Below, in pieces: positions 27,033-35,472 of a stretch of DNA of 64,000 nucleotides. How positions within the stretch are numbered: position 1 is the stretch's first letter; each line of letters opens with the position of its first letter. The stretch covers positions 1-64,000 of the forward strand of contig JAAVZL010000024.1 in NCBI GenBank assembly GCA_022791635.1, given 5' to 3'. A program made the position numbers and the translations under genes. The notes beneath the pieces were generated by a model that was given only the letters and a program-made list of their open reading frames with translations, ran no database searches and was not told the origin of the DNA. The DNA is from Lachnospiraceae bacterium (GTDB lineage Bacteria; Bacillota; Clostridia; Lachnospirales; Lachnospiraceae).

Positions 27033-28517
27033 ATGCAAAATGATGATGTGATTGAAATGAAAAATATCACCAAGCGTTATCCGGGCGTTGCGGCCCTTGA
27101 CAACATTCAGCTTCAGGTGAAGCGGGGCGAGGTGCACGCTCTCCTTGGAGAAAACGGAGCAGGCAAGTCTACCTTGATTAAAATACTGGCAGGGGCCATC
27201 CATCCGGACGAGGGAGAGATTTGGATCGAAGGGAAGGCTTACTCCCATCTGGAGCCCAGATTGGCGATGGAGCTGGGAATCGGTGTGATTTATCAGGAAT
27301 TCAACCTGATCTCCTATCTGACGGTGGCCAATAATATTTTTCTTGGAAACGAACCGGTAAAGCGGGGGACCATCGATGAAAAAACGTGCTATGAGGAGTG
27401 CTTGAAGGTATTTGAAAGGCTGGGTTTAAAGCTGGATCCAAAGGCCCAGGTGAAGACCTTAAGCGTGGCCTATCAGCAGCTTGTGGAAATTGCCAAAGCA
27501 GTATCGAAGAACGCCAAGGTTCTCATTATGGATGAGCCCACGGCGGCCCTTTCCGGAAAGGAAGTGGATATGCTGCTTGATTTAGTTCGAAAATTACGTG
27601 AGGAAGGAATCTCGATTATTTATATATCCCATCGTCTGGAGGAGCTCTTTGAGGTTGCGGACCGGGTGACGGTGATGCGGGACGGCCAGTACATAGAGAC
27701 TCTGGACATTGAGGATTGTACCAGGCAAAAGCTGATTTCCCGGATGGTAGGGCGCAAGATGGGAGAGAATTACCCCCAGGGGAAATACGGGACGGAGGAA
27801 GTGGTCCTGGAGGCCAGGCATCTGACAAACGAAAAGATTCAGGATATCAGCTTTCAGCTTCACAGAGGAGAGATCCTGGGGCTGGGCGGCCTGGTGGGAG
27901 CCGGGAGAACGGAGACGGCACGGGCCATCTTCGGAGCAGATAAAGCCTTGGGAGAAATCTATCTGGAGGGAAAGCAGGTTTCCATCCAAAGACCCGGGGA
28001 TGCGGTGAAAAACGGAATTGCCTTTATCACAGAGGACCGGAAGCAGCAGGGGCTTTTGATGAAGCTCAGCATCCGGGAAAATATCAGCATTTCCTTCCTG
28101 AGCAGACTGCGCAAGGGAGGCGTATCTCTGGATCTGAAAAGGGAGCGGGAGCTGGCGGAGGAGTACCGCAGCCAGCTCAATATCAAAACTCCCTCCATCG
28201 AGCAGCTGGTATCCAATCTGTCGGGAGGAAATCAGCAGAAGGTTGTTCTGGCTAAGTGGCTTCTGACCAATTCCAAGGTGATCATCTTCGATGAGCCTAC
28301 TCGGGGAATTGATGTGGGCGTAAAGTTTGAAATCTATCAGATTATGCGGGATCTCGCCAAGCAGGGTATCAGTATCATTATGATCTCCTCGGATATGCCG
28401 GAGCTTCTGGGCGTATCGGACCGGATTCTGGTGATGAAGGAAGGAAAAATTGTGGGAGAGCTCACTGGGGACGAGATTCGGCAGGAAAATGTCATGCAGT
28501 ATGCAGTGGCGGATTAA
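27033..28517 (+). CDS. Sugar ABC transporter ATP-binding protein, RbsA type (two ABC domains)
   Basis: A 494-residue double ATPase that powers the importer. The first domain has a full Walker A (GENGAGKST) and signature-like region; the second has the degenerate P-loop GLVGAGRTE typical of RbsA/MglA proteins and an intact LSGGNQQKVVLAKWL signature with IIFDEPTRGIDVG. ATG 27033, seven bases after AAGGTGAG, is preferred over GTG 27027. The permease gene starts 16 bases after its stop, so transport genes are co-transcribed. Confidence 0.95.
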   Translation: MQNDDVIEMKNITKRYPGVAALDNIQLQVKRGEVHALLGENGAGKSTLIKILAGAIHPDEGEIWIEGKAYSHLEPRLAMELGIGVIYQEFNLISYLTVANNIFLGNEPVKRGTIDEKTCYEECLKVFERLGLKLDPKAQVKTLSVAYQQLVEIAKAVSKNAKVLIMDEPTAALSGKEVDMLLDLVRKLREEGISIIYISHRLEELFEVADRVTVMRDGQYIETLDIEDCTRQKLISRMVGRKMGENYPQGKYGTEEVVLEARHLTNEKIQDISFQLHRGEILGLGGLVGAGRTETARAIFGADKALGEIYLEGKQVSIQRPGDAVKNGIAFITEDRKQQGLLMKLSIRENISISFLSRLRKGGVSLDLKRERELAEEYRSQLNIKTPSIEQLVSNLSGGNQQKVVLAKWLLTNSKVIIFDEPTRGIDVGVKFEIYQIMRDLAKQGISIIMISSDMPELLGVSDRILVMKEGKIVGELTGDEIRQENVMQYAVAD

Positions 28518-28533
28518 GGAGGAAGTGATACGT

Positions 28534-29511
28534 ATGAAAACAAAAACAGATAAAAAAGATCTGCTCCGTAAATACGGAATTGTATTGATGCTTTTGGCGC
28601 TCATCATCTATTTTGCCTTTGGCTCCCCTTACTTCCTGACAGGGGGAAATATCGTCAATGTTCTCAGACAGAGTGCCGTAACGGGGATTTCCGCCGTGGG
28701 ACTGACCTATGTCATGCTCACAGGGGGTATCGACCTGTCTATCGGAGCAGTCATCGGCCTTACGGCAGTCATTGCCTCCAGCTGTATGGCAAAGCTGGGC
28801 ATGAGTCCCATCCTGGCATGCTTCATTGCTCTTTGTGCAGGCGTTCTGATTGGCCTTATAAACGGAATTCTGATTAACTATGTGGAGATTCCGCCTCTGA
28901 TTGCCACCCTGGGCGTGATGACCAGCGTGCGGGGATTATGCTACATATTGACAGGAGGCCTTCCGGTGTACGGCTTCCCGGCATCCTTTGACGTTCTGGG
29001 AAAAGGGTACGTGGGCTTTATTCCGGTGCCTGTGATTGTGATGGTTCTGGTGCTGGCAATCGGCTGGTATGTGCTGAACCGGACCCAGTACGGGCGCTAT
29101 CTCTATGCCATCGGCGGAAGCCGCGAGGCATCCCGTCTGTCAGGCATTAACGTGGATCGCATGATCCTGGCTACCTATATGATCGCAGGCTTCTTGTCTG
29201 CGCTTGCAGGCTTGGTGGAGCTCTCCAGACTAAGCTCCGGGCAGCCGGCGGCGGGAGACGGCTTTGAGATGAATGTGATTACGGCAGTGGTGCTGGGAGG
29301 AATCAGCGTAAACGGAGGAGAGGGCAAGCTTTCCGGCGTGGTGGTGGGTATCTTTATTATGAGCGTCCTGGCCAATGGACTGGTGATGATGAACGTCTAC
29401 GAATTCTACCAGCAGCTGATCCGGGGAATCGTGCTCATCTTTGCCGTGGGCTTTGATCAGCTGAGCAAGCGCAAAAAGAGCGTAAAAAAGACAAAGGGAA
29501 AGGCAGCATAG
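28534..29511 (+). CDS. Sugar ABC transporter permease, RbsC type
   Basis: A 325-residue inner-membrane permease with about eight to ten helices. Family stretches: GISAVGLTYVMLTGGIDLSI, GLINGILINYVEIPPLIATL and VLGGISVNGGEGKLSG, the cytoplasmic ATPase-contact region. ATG 28534 follows AAGGAGGAAG; the frame is open within the rbsA-type gene but those residues are not permease-like. A basic C-terminal tail closes the protein. It precedes the GRE gene by 28 bases. Confidence 0.94.
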   Translation: MKTKTDKKDLLRKYGIVLMLLALIIYFAFGSPYFLTGGNIVNVLRQSAVTGISAVGLTYVMLTGGIDLSIGAVIGLTAVIASSCMAKLGMSPILACFIALCAGVLIGLINGILINYVEIPPLIATLGVMTSVRGLCYILTGGLPVYGFPASFDVLGKGYVGFIPVPVIVMVLVLAIGWYVLNRTQYGRYLYAIGGSREASRLSGINVDRMILATYMIAGFLSALAGLVELSRLSSGQPAAGDGFEMNVITAVVLGGISVNGGEGKLSGVVVGIFIMSVLANGLVMMNVYEFYQQLIRGIVLIFAVGFDQLSKRKKSVKKTKGKAA

Positions 29512-29539
29512 ACAAAAAAGCAAGGAGGAAGGCGAGGCT

Positions 29540-31906
29540 ATGCCAAAGCAGGAGCAAAGAGAGTGGAGGGAAACACAGCGGATCAAGAGGCTGAAAAGCA
29601 GAGCCCTTGGTAAGGAACGCTTTGTTTCCATCGAGCAGGCAAAAATTATTACGGCATGCTATCAGGAGCATGAGGGCGAGCCTGCGGCCAGAAAGCGTGC
29701 CTTAAGCTTTCGGGCGGCATGCGAAAGGATGGAGATTGCCATCGATCCCGATGAGCTCATCGTGGGCAACCGGACAAAGGAATCGAGGGCAGGCGTGATC
29801 TTCCCGGAGGGAGGCATTACCTGGGTGGCCAAAGAGATTGACGAGCTGGCTACAAGAAAGCAGGATCCCTTTACGGTGCGGCCGGAGGATCGGGCAGACT
29901 TCTTTGAGAGGATTCTTCCCTTCTGGACCGGAAAAACCCTGGAGGATCGGGTGGAGGAAGAGGTGGGCGAGGAGATTGGAGCAATCAAGCAGGTGGTGAA
30001 GATCAATCAGACGGATCACGCCCAGGGCCATATCTGTCCCAACAGCATTACCTGGCTTGAGAAGGGACCCGCCTTGCTTGGACGGGAGGCAAGAGAGAAG
30101 CAGGAGGCGGCCCAAGAGGATAGGAGACTGTTTTATGAGTGCGTAGCCCTGTGCATGGAAGGGGCAGTCACCTTTATTCGCCGCTACGGGGAGCTGGCAG
30201 AAAAAATGGCAGAGGAGCTTGAGGGAGAACAGAAGGAGGGCCTTGAGAGGGTGGCAAGGAACTGCCGCAGCCTGGCGGTCAGTCCGGCAAAGGGATACCA
30301 TGAGGCCCTGCAGTCCGTGTGGTTCCTCTTTGTGCTCCTTCACCTGGAATCCAACGCCTCCTCCTTCTCACCGGGAAGGATGGATCAGACCCTGCTGCCC
30401 TACTATGAGGAGTCGGTGGCGGAAGGCATGACGGAGGAGGAGGCTCTGGAGCTTACGGAGTGTCTGTGGCTCAAATTTAACCAGGTGGTTTACCTGCGAA
30501 ATGAGATGGGAGCCCGGTACTTTGCAGGCTTTCCCATTGGCTTTAACCTGGCTGTGGGAGGGCAGAATGCGGATGGGACGGATGCGTCCAATACACTTAC
30601 CTATCTCTTTTTAAAGGCCCAGTCCCATATCCGCCTGCCTCAGCCCAACCTGTCCGTGCGGCTCCATAAGAATACGCCGAAGAAGCTTCTTGAGGCAGTG
30701 ACCCGGGTGATTGCTCTGGGCGGAGGGATGCCGCAGATCTTTAATGACGAAAGTATTATCCCGGCCCTGAAAAGGCAGGGCGTGTCTCATAAGGATGCCA
30801 GCGATTACGCCATTGTGGGCTGTGTGGAACTGACCACTCAGGGGAACAACCTGGGCTGGAGCGATGCGGCCATGTTCAATATGGTGAAGGCCTTAGAGCT
30901 TGCCGCCAACAACGGCGTCTGCCTGCTGACCGGAAAGCAGGTGGGACCAAAGACCGGATATCTGACAGACTTTGGGTCCTTTGCGGAATTTGAAGAGGCC
31001 TTTCAAAAGCAGGTGGATCACTTTATTGACCGTATGATGCCCGTTACCTTTGCGGTGGATCGGATTCACGGAGAGGTTCTCCCCTCGGCCTTTCTCTCCG
31101 CCGTCATTGACGACTGTATGGAAAAAGGGATCGACGTGACAAAGGGGGGAGCCAAATACAATTTCTCCGGGATTCAGTTGATTCAGGTGGCGAATATCGC
31201 AGACAGCCTGGCGGCCCTTAAGAAGCTGGTGTTTGAGGAAAAGCGAGTAGACAAGGAAGAGCTTTTGGAGGCCCTGCGAAATGATTTTGAGGGAAAAGAG
31301 ACCCTTCGGAATCTGCTTTTGGATCAGGCCCCCAAGTACGGCAACGATGTGGACTGGGTGGATGAGCTGGCCGTGAAATGGCACGCTTATTTCGCAAGGC
31401 GGCTGGAGGAGTTCCAAAACGTAAGGGGCGGCCGTATCCAGACGGGGCTTTACACCGTGTCGGCCCATGTGCCCATGGGACTAAATATCGGGGCCACGCC
31501 GGATGGCAGAAGAGCCTTAAGTCCTCTGGCGGACGGAGGCGTATCGGCCGTATACGGAAGGGATAAGCTGGGTCCCACAGCCCTGTTAAATTCCGTATCA
31601 AAGCTTCATATGGAGCTGGGCTCCAACGGAACCCTGCTGAACATGAAGTTCCTGCCGGAATTTTTCGAGACCCGGGAGGGGATTGATAATTTCTGCGCCC
31701 TTTTGGAGACGATTGTGGAGCTTGGGATCAACCATTGCCAGATTAACGTGGTCCGCAGAGAGGATCTGATTGCGGCCAAGAAGATGCCGGAGCAGTTCTC
31801 CGGGTTGACCATTCGCGTGGCAGGTTATACGGCATTTTTTGTGGAGCTGGCAGATGACCTGCAGGATGAGATTATTGCCAGGACGGCATTTGGAGGGGGA
31901 GGCTGA
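29540..31906 (+). CDS. Glycyl radical enzyme, dehydratase/lyase clade, substrate unknown
   Basis: A 788-residue anaerobic radical enzyme. The thiyl loop IVGCVELTTQGNN places the catalytic Cys at 428 and the base Glu at 430; Asp442 lies in WSDAAMFN. The glycyl loop IRVAGYTAFFVEL has Gly762. An INQTDHAQGHI segment puts a His at 164. From memory of glycerol dehydratase (Cys433, Glu435, Asp447, His164), this set points to the dehydratase/C-X lyase clade rather than pyruvate formate-lyase, which has two adjacent cysteines. After Glu430 it has Leu, not the Pro of glycerol, propanediol and choline enzymes, so its substrate probably differs. The stop overlaps the activase start by one base. Confidence 0.93.
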   Translation: MPKQEQREWRETQRIKRLKSRALGKERFVSIEQAKIITACYQEHEGEPAARKRALSFRAACERMEIAIDPDELIVGNRTKESRAGVIFPEGGITWVAKEIDELATRKQDPFTVRPEDRADFFERILPFWTGKTLEDRVEEEVGEEIGAIKQVVKINQTDHAQGHICPNSITWLEKGPALLGREAREKQEAAQEDRRLFYECVALCMEGAVTFIRRYGELAEKMAEELEGEQKEGLERVARNCRSLAVSPAKGYHEALQSVWFLFVLLHLESNASSFSPGRMDQTLLPYYEESVAEGMTEEEALELTECLWLKFNQVVYLRNEMGARYFAGFPIGFNLAVGGQNADGTDASNTLTYLFLKAQSHIRLPQPNLSVRLHKNTPKKLLEAVTRVIALGGGMPQIFNDESIIPALKRQGVSHKDASDYAIVGCVELTTQGNNLGWSDAAMFNMVKALELAANNGVCLLTGKQVGPKTGYLTDFGSFAEFEEAFQKQVDHFIDRMMPVTFAVDRIHGEVLPSAFLSAVIDDCMEKGIDVTKGGAKYNFSGIQLIQVANIADSLAALKKLVFEEKRVDKEELLEALRNDFEGKETLRNLLLDQAPKYGNDVDWVDELAVKWHAYFARRLEEFQNVRGGRIQTGLYTVSAHVPMGLNIGATPDGRRALSPLADGGVSAVYGRDKLGPTALLNSVSKLHMELGSNGTLLNMKFLPEFFETREGIDNFCALLETIVELGINHCQINVVRREDLIAAKKMPEQFSGLTIRVAGYTAFFVELADDLQDEIIARTAFGGGG

Positions 31907-32805
31907 TGGAGTCGGGACTGGTATTTGATATCAAGCGATTTGCGGTGCATGACGGAGCAGGAATCCGCACCACCGTCTTTCTGAAGGGATGCCCTCTTAG
32001 GTGTGCCTGGTGCCACAATCCGGAGGGTATGGTGAATCGGCAGAGGATCTGGCAGGTACGGAACCGCTGTATCGGCTGCGGCGTCTGCGTAAAGGCCTGT
32101 ACTCAGAAAGCGTTAAGGGCAGAAGGGGGGAGGATTCACTTTGACGCCGCCCGTTGTATTTCCGACGGGGGCTGTGCCAGGGTGTGCACCACGGGAGCTC
32201 TTCGGTGGGACAGCAAACGGATGACAGTGGAAGAGGTGATGGAGGTTCTGCGAAGAGACCGGATTGCCTATGAAAAGTCAGGAGGGGGCGTTACCCTGTC
32301 CGGAGGAGAGCCCATGGGAGAGCAGGCGGAGTTTGCCCTGGCAATCCTGGCCCAGTGTAAGAGAGAGGGCTTTCGAACCACCGTGGAGAGCTGTATGTTC
32401 ACCTCTATAGAGATCCTGAGGCGTTTTGAGGAGGTGACGGATCAATTTATTACAGACATCAAGATTCTGGACAGCGAGCGTCACAGGGCGGCAACAGGGG
32501 TGGAGAACCGGCGGATTCTTGAAAATATAAAGGAGCTGTCCAAGCGGCATTCCCTGCTGCTCCGGACGCCCATGATTCCTGGATACACGGAGGATTTGGA
32601 GAACGTCCGGGCCATAGGGGCCTTTGTGAGAGAGCTTCCCGGCGCGCGGATGGAGCTTTTGAATTTTAACCCTCTGTTTGTTCAGAAATACCGGTATCGG
32701 GGCGAAGTACCTGAGTGTCCGCAGGGAGAGCGGCTGACCCGGGAGGAGATGGAGCTCAGACGGGGAATTTTGGAGAATATGGGAATTGAGGTAGTGTGTT
32801 CATAG
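31906..32805 (+). CDS. Glycyl radical enzyme activating protein (radical SAM)
   Basis: Installs the glycyl radical on the upstream enzyme with S-adenosylmethionine; 299 residues. The radical SAM motif CPLRCAWC (Cys29, Cys33, Cys36) and VTLSGGEPMGE are intact. A ferredoxin-like insertion holds one full Cys set (CIGCGVCVKAC, 55/58/61/65) and one incomplete set: CISDGGCARVC has Asp87 where most activases have Cys. The second auxiliary cluster may thus have an unusual ligand or be lost. The start overlaps the GRE stop (TGATG). Confidence 0.95.
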   Translation: MESGLVFDIKRFAVHDGAGIRTTVFLKGCPLRCAWCHNPEGMVNRQRIWQVRNRCIGCGVCVKACTQKALRAEGGRIHFDAARCISDGGCARVCTTGALRWDSKRMTVEEVMEVLRRDRIAYEKSGGGVTLSGGEPMGEQAEFALAILAQCKREGFRTTVESCMFTSIEILRRFEEVTDQFITDIKILDSERHRAATGVENRRILENIKELSKRHSLLLRTPMIPGYTEDLENVRAIGAFVRELPGARMELLNFNPLFVQKYRYRGEVPECPQGERLTREEMELRRGILENMGIEVVCS

Positions 32806-32824
32806 GAAAGGAGCAGTGATTGGT

Positions 32825-33676
32825 ATGGTAATTGATATGCATGCGTTTCCCGGTTTTTTTGAGGAAATCTGTGAGGATCCCAAGAAGATTGCGTTTCGAA
32901 GGGAGCAGTATTTTCTCTATAAGCAGCACGTATGGCCCTTAAGTCTCTTTATGACGCAGCTTGATGCGGCAGGGATTAACAAGGCAGTGATCTCTGGGGA
33001 GGATGTAACCACCAGAGCAGGCGGGGTCATCGTGTCCAATGAGGAGGTCAAAAGCCTGGTGGATCGGTATCCGGACCGGCTGATTGGCTTTGCAGGGGTG
33101 GATCCCAGGCGGCCGGATGCTCTTGAGGTTCTTGAGAGGGCGTTTACCGAGCTTGGGATGAAGGGCTTGAAGCTCAGTCCGGCCATGCAGTATTTTATGC
33201 CGGGGGATCCGATTATGAAGCCTGTTTATGAGCTTTGTCTTAAGTACGACAAGCCCATTTTGTTTGAGGCGGGTATGACCTGGGTGAAGAACAGCCCTTC
33301 CCGGTATTCCAATCCTTTGAATTTTGAGGAGGTGGCCATAGAGTATCCAAAGCTTCGCATGTGCCTGGGACATTTCGGATGGCCCTGGACCAGAGAGACG
33401 GCTATGTTGATATTAAAATATCCTAATCTGTATGCAGACACGGCCCTTCTGTATTTTGATTCGCCCAAGCAGTTTTTTGAGACTACCTTTCATGATCAGC
33501 TGGGCGAGTACTGGATTGACCGCATGCTCTATGACAAGGTGCTGTTCGGATCCACATATCCGCGAATTGAGCAGAAGCGCATGGTAAAGGCCATGGAGGT
33601 CCTGAATTTGCGGCCCAGGCAGAGAGCCATGGTGATGGGAGAGAATGCATGCCGCTTTATGGGGATGGAGGTGTAG
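32825..33676 (+). CDS. Amidohydrolase-2-like TIM-barrel protein with altered metal site
   Basis: A 283-residue protein of the ACMSD-like amidohydrolase_2 type. Family positions normally read DxHxH, an IHxG strand, a GHxG strand and GSDYP; here they read IDMHAFPG (His6 kept, Phe8 replaces His), ILFEAGMTW (Glu148 replaces His), LGHFGWPW (His183 kept) and FGSTYPR (Thr244 replaces Asp). Three of five usual metal ligands are therefore changed, while the fold motifs remain. It may be metal-free, use another chemistry, or act as a lyase. ATG 32825 is chosen because GTG 32816 lies only two bases from AAAGGAG. It follows the activase by 19 bases. Confidence 0.85.
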   Translation: MVIDMHAFPGFFEEICEDPKKIAFRREQYFLYKQHVWPLSLFMTQLDAAGINKAVISGEDVTTRAGGVIVSNEEVKSLVDRYPDRLIGFAGVDPRRPDALEVLERAFTELGMKGLKLSPAMQYFMPGDPIMKPVYELCLKYDKPILFEAGMTWVKNSPSRYSNPLNFEEVAIEYPKLRMCLGHFGWPWTRETAMLILKYPNLYADTALLYFDSPKQFFETTFHDQLGEYWIDRMLYDKVLFGSTYPRIEQKRMVKAMEVLNLRPRQRAMVMGENACRFMGMEV

Positions 33677-33679
33677 ACA

Positions 33680-34108
33680 ATGGTAAAGCATTATGAGTTT
33701 TTTGTGATGACCCAGGATGAGTACGATATGGAATACATAGGGGATAAGGTAAAGGAATTCGCGGCGGAATCCGGCATACAAAACGGAATCGTGTCCGTGG
33801 TAACGGCCCACACCAATTGCGGAATTATCGTTACGGAGCCCTTGGATTGCATCTTAAGCGATCTGGATGTGCTGCTTCACCGGCTTGTGGATGACGAGGA
33901 TGAGTATTCGCATGCCCATTTTCTTCCCACCTACGGAAGAACCTCGGCCAATGCCTACGGCCATCTGCGTTCCATACTGGTGGGGAACAGCACGGTGATC
34001 TCCCTGGTGAACTGGAAAATGATCATGGGCGAGGCCCAGGAGATCGTGTTTATGGAATTTGACGGTCCTCAGGCAAGAAAAATCTTTGTGGATATTATTG
34101 GGGAGTAA
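33680..34108 (+). CDS. YjbQ/UPF0047 family protein
   Basis: A 142-residue homologue of the YjbQ family, trimeric beta proteins of uncertain function (some complement thiamine-phosphate synthase weakly). Family features are SVVTAHTNCGIIVTE, AYGHLRSILVGNSTVISLVN, LGEAQ-like MGEAQEIVFMEFDGPQARK. It starts three bases after the amidohydrolase-like gene and ends the GRE operon. Its link to radical-enzyme catabolism is not described to my knowledge; an isomerase or small-molecule binding role is speculation. Confidence 0.85.
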   Translation: MVKHYEFFVMTQDEYDMEYIGDKVKEFAAESGIQNGIVSVVTAHTNCGIIVTEPLDCILSDLDVLLHRLVDDEDEYSHAHFLPTYGRTSANAYGHLRSILVGNSTVISLVNWKMIMGEAQEIVFMEFDGPQARKIFVDIIGE

Positions 34109-34126
34109 CCCTTGTCCGCAAAACAG

Positions 34127-34155
34127 TTGCTTCTCCTCTGATTTTGCTGTAGAAT
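34127..34155 (+). promoter_or_regulatory. Promoter of lplA
   Basis: TTGCTT (34127-34132), 17-base spacer, TAGAAT (34150-34155). The expected transcript start, about 34162, coincides with the first arm of the long hairpin leader. Confidence 0.55.
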
Positions 34156-34164
34156 GAAAAAAAC

Positions 34165-34263
34165 GTTATTGTTCACACGTCACTATTCCGCGAGGTGTTT
34201 CCGCACATTTTGAGATTTCTGTGCCTCGCGAAGCGTGTTGCTAGTCACGGAGTGAACAGTAAC
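34165..34263 (+). repeat. Long hairpin leader upstream of lplA
   Basis: Outer arms GTTATTGTTCAC / GTGAACAGTAAC, inner arms CGCGAGG / CCTCGCG and tip GCACA / TGTGC fold into one hairpin of about 100 nt that occupies nearly the whole leader. There is no T-run. It shares no sequence with the three related palindromic elements. It could be an mRNA 5' structure, a regulator-binding leader or a dispersed repeat. Confidence 0.6.
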
Positions 34264-34292
34264 AAAAAACACCCAAAAGGAGAACCGACATC

Positions 34293-35282
34293 ATGAGCAA
34301 TTACTTCATTCAAACCTACACCTATAACCCCTGGCATAATCTGGCTGTTGAAAAATATCTCTCCACCCGCATTCAAAAGGGAGATGCTATGCTCTATCTC
34401 TGGCAGAATGAGCGCACCGTAGTAATAGGAAGGAATCAGAACGCTATCCGGGAATGCAGGGCGCAGCTTCTGGAGGAGGAGGGAGGCTGTCTGGCCAGAA
34501 GAACCACCGGGGGCGGGGCAGTCTACCACGACCTGGGCAATCTCTGCTTCACCTTTCTGGCCTCCCCGGAGGTCTACAATCTCGAAAAGCAGCTTCAGGT
34601 GATTCAGGCAGCCTGCCGGAGGTTTGGCGTGGAGACCCGGTTCTCCGGAAGAAATGATATTATCACGGAGGATGGTTTCAAATTTTCCGGCAATGCCTTT
34701 TCCAATACGGCTCAGTGTAGCATTCAGCACGGAACTCTGATGGTCAATGTGGATGTGTCACAATTGGGAAGATATCTGACCCCCTCTAAGGATAAGATGA
34801 AGGCCAAGGGGGTAAAGTCTGTTCAGTCCAGAGTCTGCAATCTGAAGGATTTAAACCCGGAGGTTACCACCGACGCCATGCGCCAGGCCTTAAAGGAAAG
34901 CTTTGAGGAGCTGTACGGAGGCTTTGAGGAACTGAATCCCGAGATTCTGGACAATCCCCAGGTAAAGGAGACCTATGACCTCTACGCCTCCTGGGAATGG
35001 AAGTTTGGGAAGTCTCCGGAGTGTGAGACCAGCTACAGCAGGCGGTTTGACTGGGGAGAGCTGGAGGTGTACGTAAAGCTGAATGCTATGCATATCAGTG
35101 AGGCGATGGTGTTCTCCGACATGCTGGACACAGAGCTTCCCGGACTTTTGGAGCAGTTCCTTAAGGGAAAGCGTTACGATATGGCAGATGTGGATCCGGA
35201 AAAGGATTTGCCAAAATGCAGTGAGGAACGTAAGGAAAGGCTTCTGGAAGTGGTCAAATGGCTGGCAAATCTGCGGGAATAG
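34293..35282 (+). CDS. lplA: Lipoate-protein ligase
   Basis: Activates free lipoate with ATP and attaches it to lipoyl-domain lysines; 329 residues. Family motifs: YNPWHNLAVEKYL, LWQNERTVVIGRNQNA and the hallmark RRTTGGGAVYHDLGN, with KFSGNAFS downstream; the C-terminal accessory domain is present, so the length is that of classical LplA. The likely substrate is the three-lipoyl-domain E2 encoded about 15 kb upstream. ATG 34293 follows AAAAGGAGAA. No lipoate synthase or lipB gene is in the window, consistent with reliance on scavenged lipoate. Confidence 0.94.
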   Translation: MSNYFIQTYTYNPWHNLAVEKYLSTRIQKGDAMLYLWQNERTVVIGRNQNAIRECRAQLLEEEGGCLARRTTGGGAVYHDLGNLCFTFLASPEVYNLEKQLQVIQAACRRFGVETRFSGRNDIITEDGFKFSGNAFSNTAQCSIQHGTLMVNVDVSQLGRYLTPSKDKMKAKGVKSVQSRVCNLKDLNPEVTTDAMRQALKESFEELYGGFEELNPEILDNPQVKETYDLYASWEWKFGKSPECETSYSRRFDWGELEVYVKLNAMHISEAMVFSDMLDTELPGLLEQFLKGKRYDMADVDPEKDLPKCSEERKERLLEVVKWLANLRE

Positions 35283-35472
35283 AGGCAGATCCCTTAAGAA
35301 ATGATTAAATTTCCCCATCCCGAAAAAAAACGCTTTTCTTTTTAGCAATAATTGTATATAATATAGGTTACGCAAGAGCGGCCTGTGACCAGAAACAGGA
35401 AAAATGAATAATAATTAACAATTCGGAAAAGAATGAAGCATAGAGAGAATCGCGAGAAAGGGGATATGGAAC

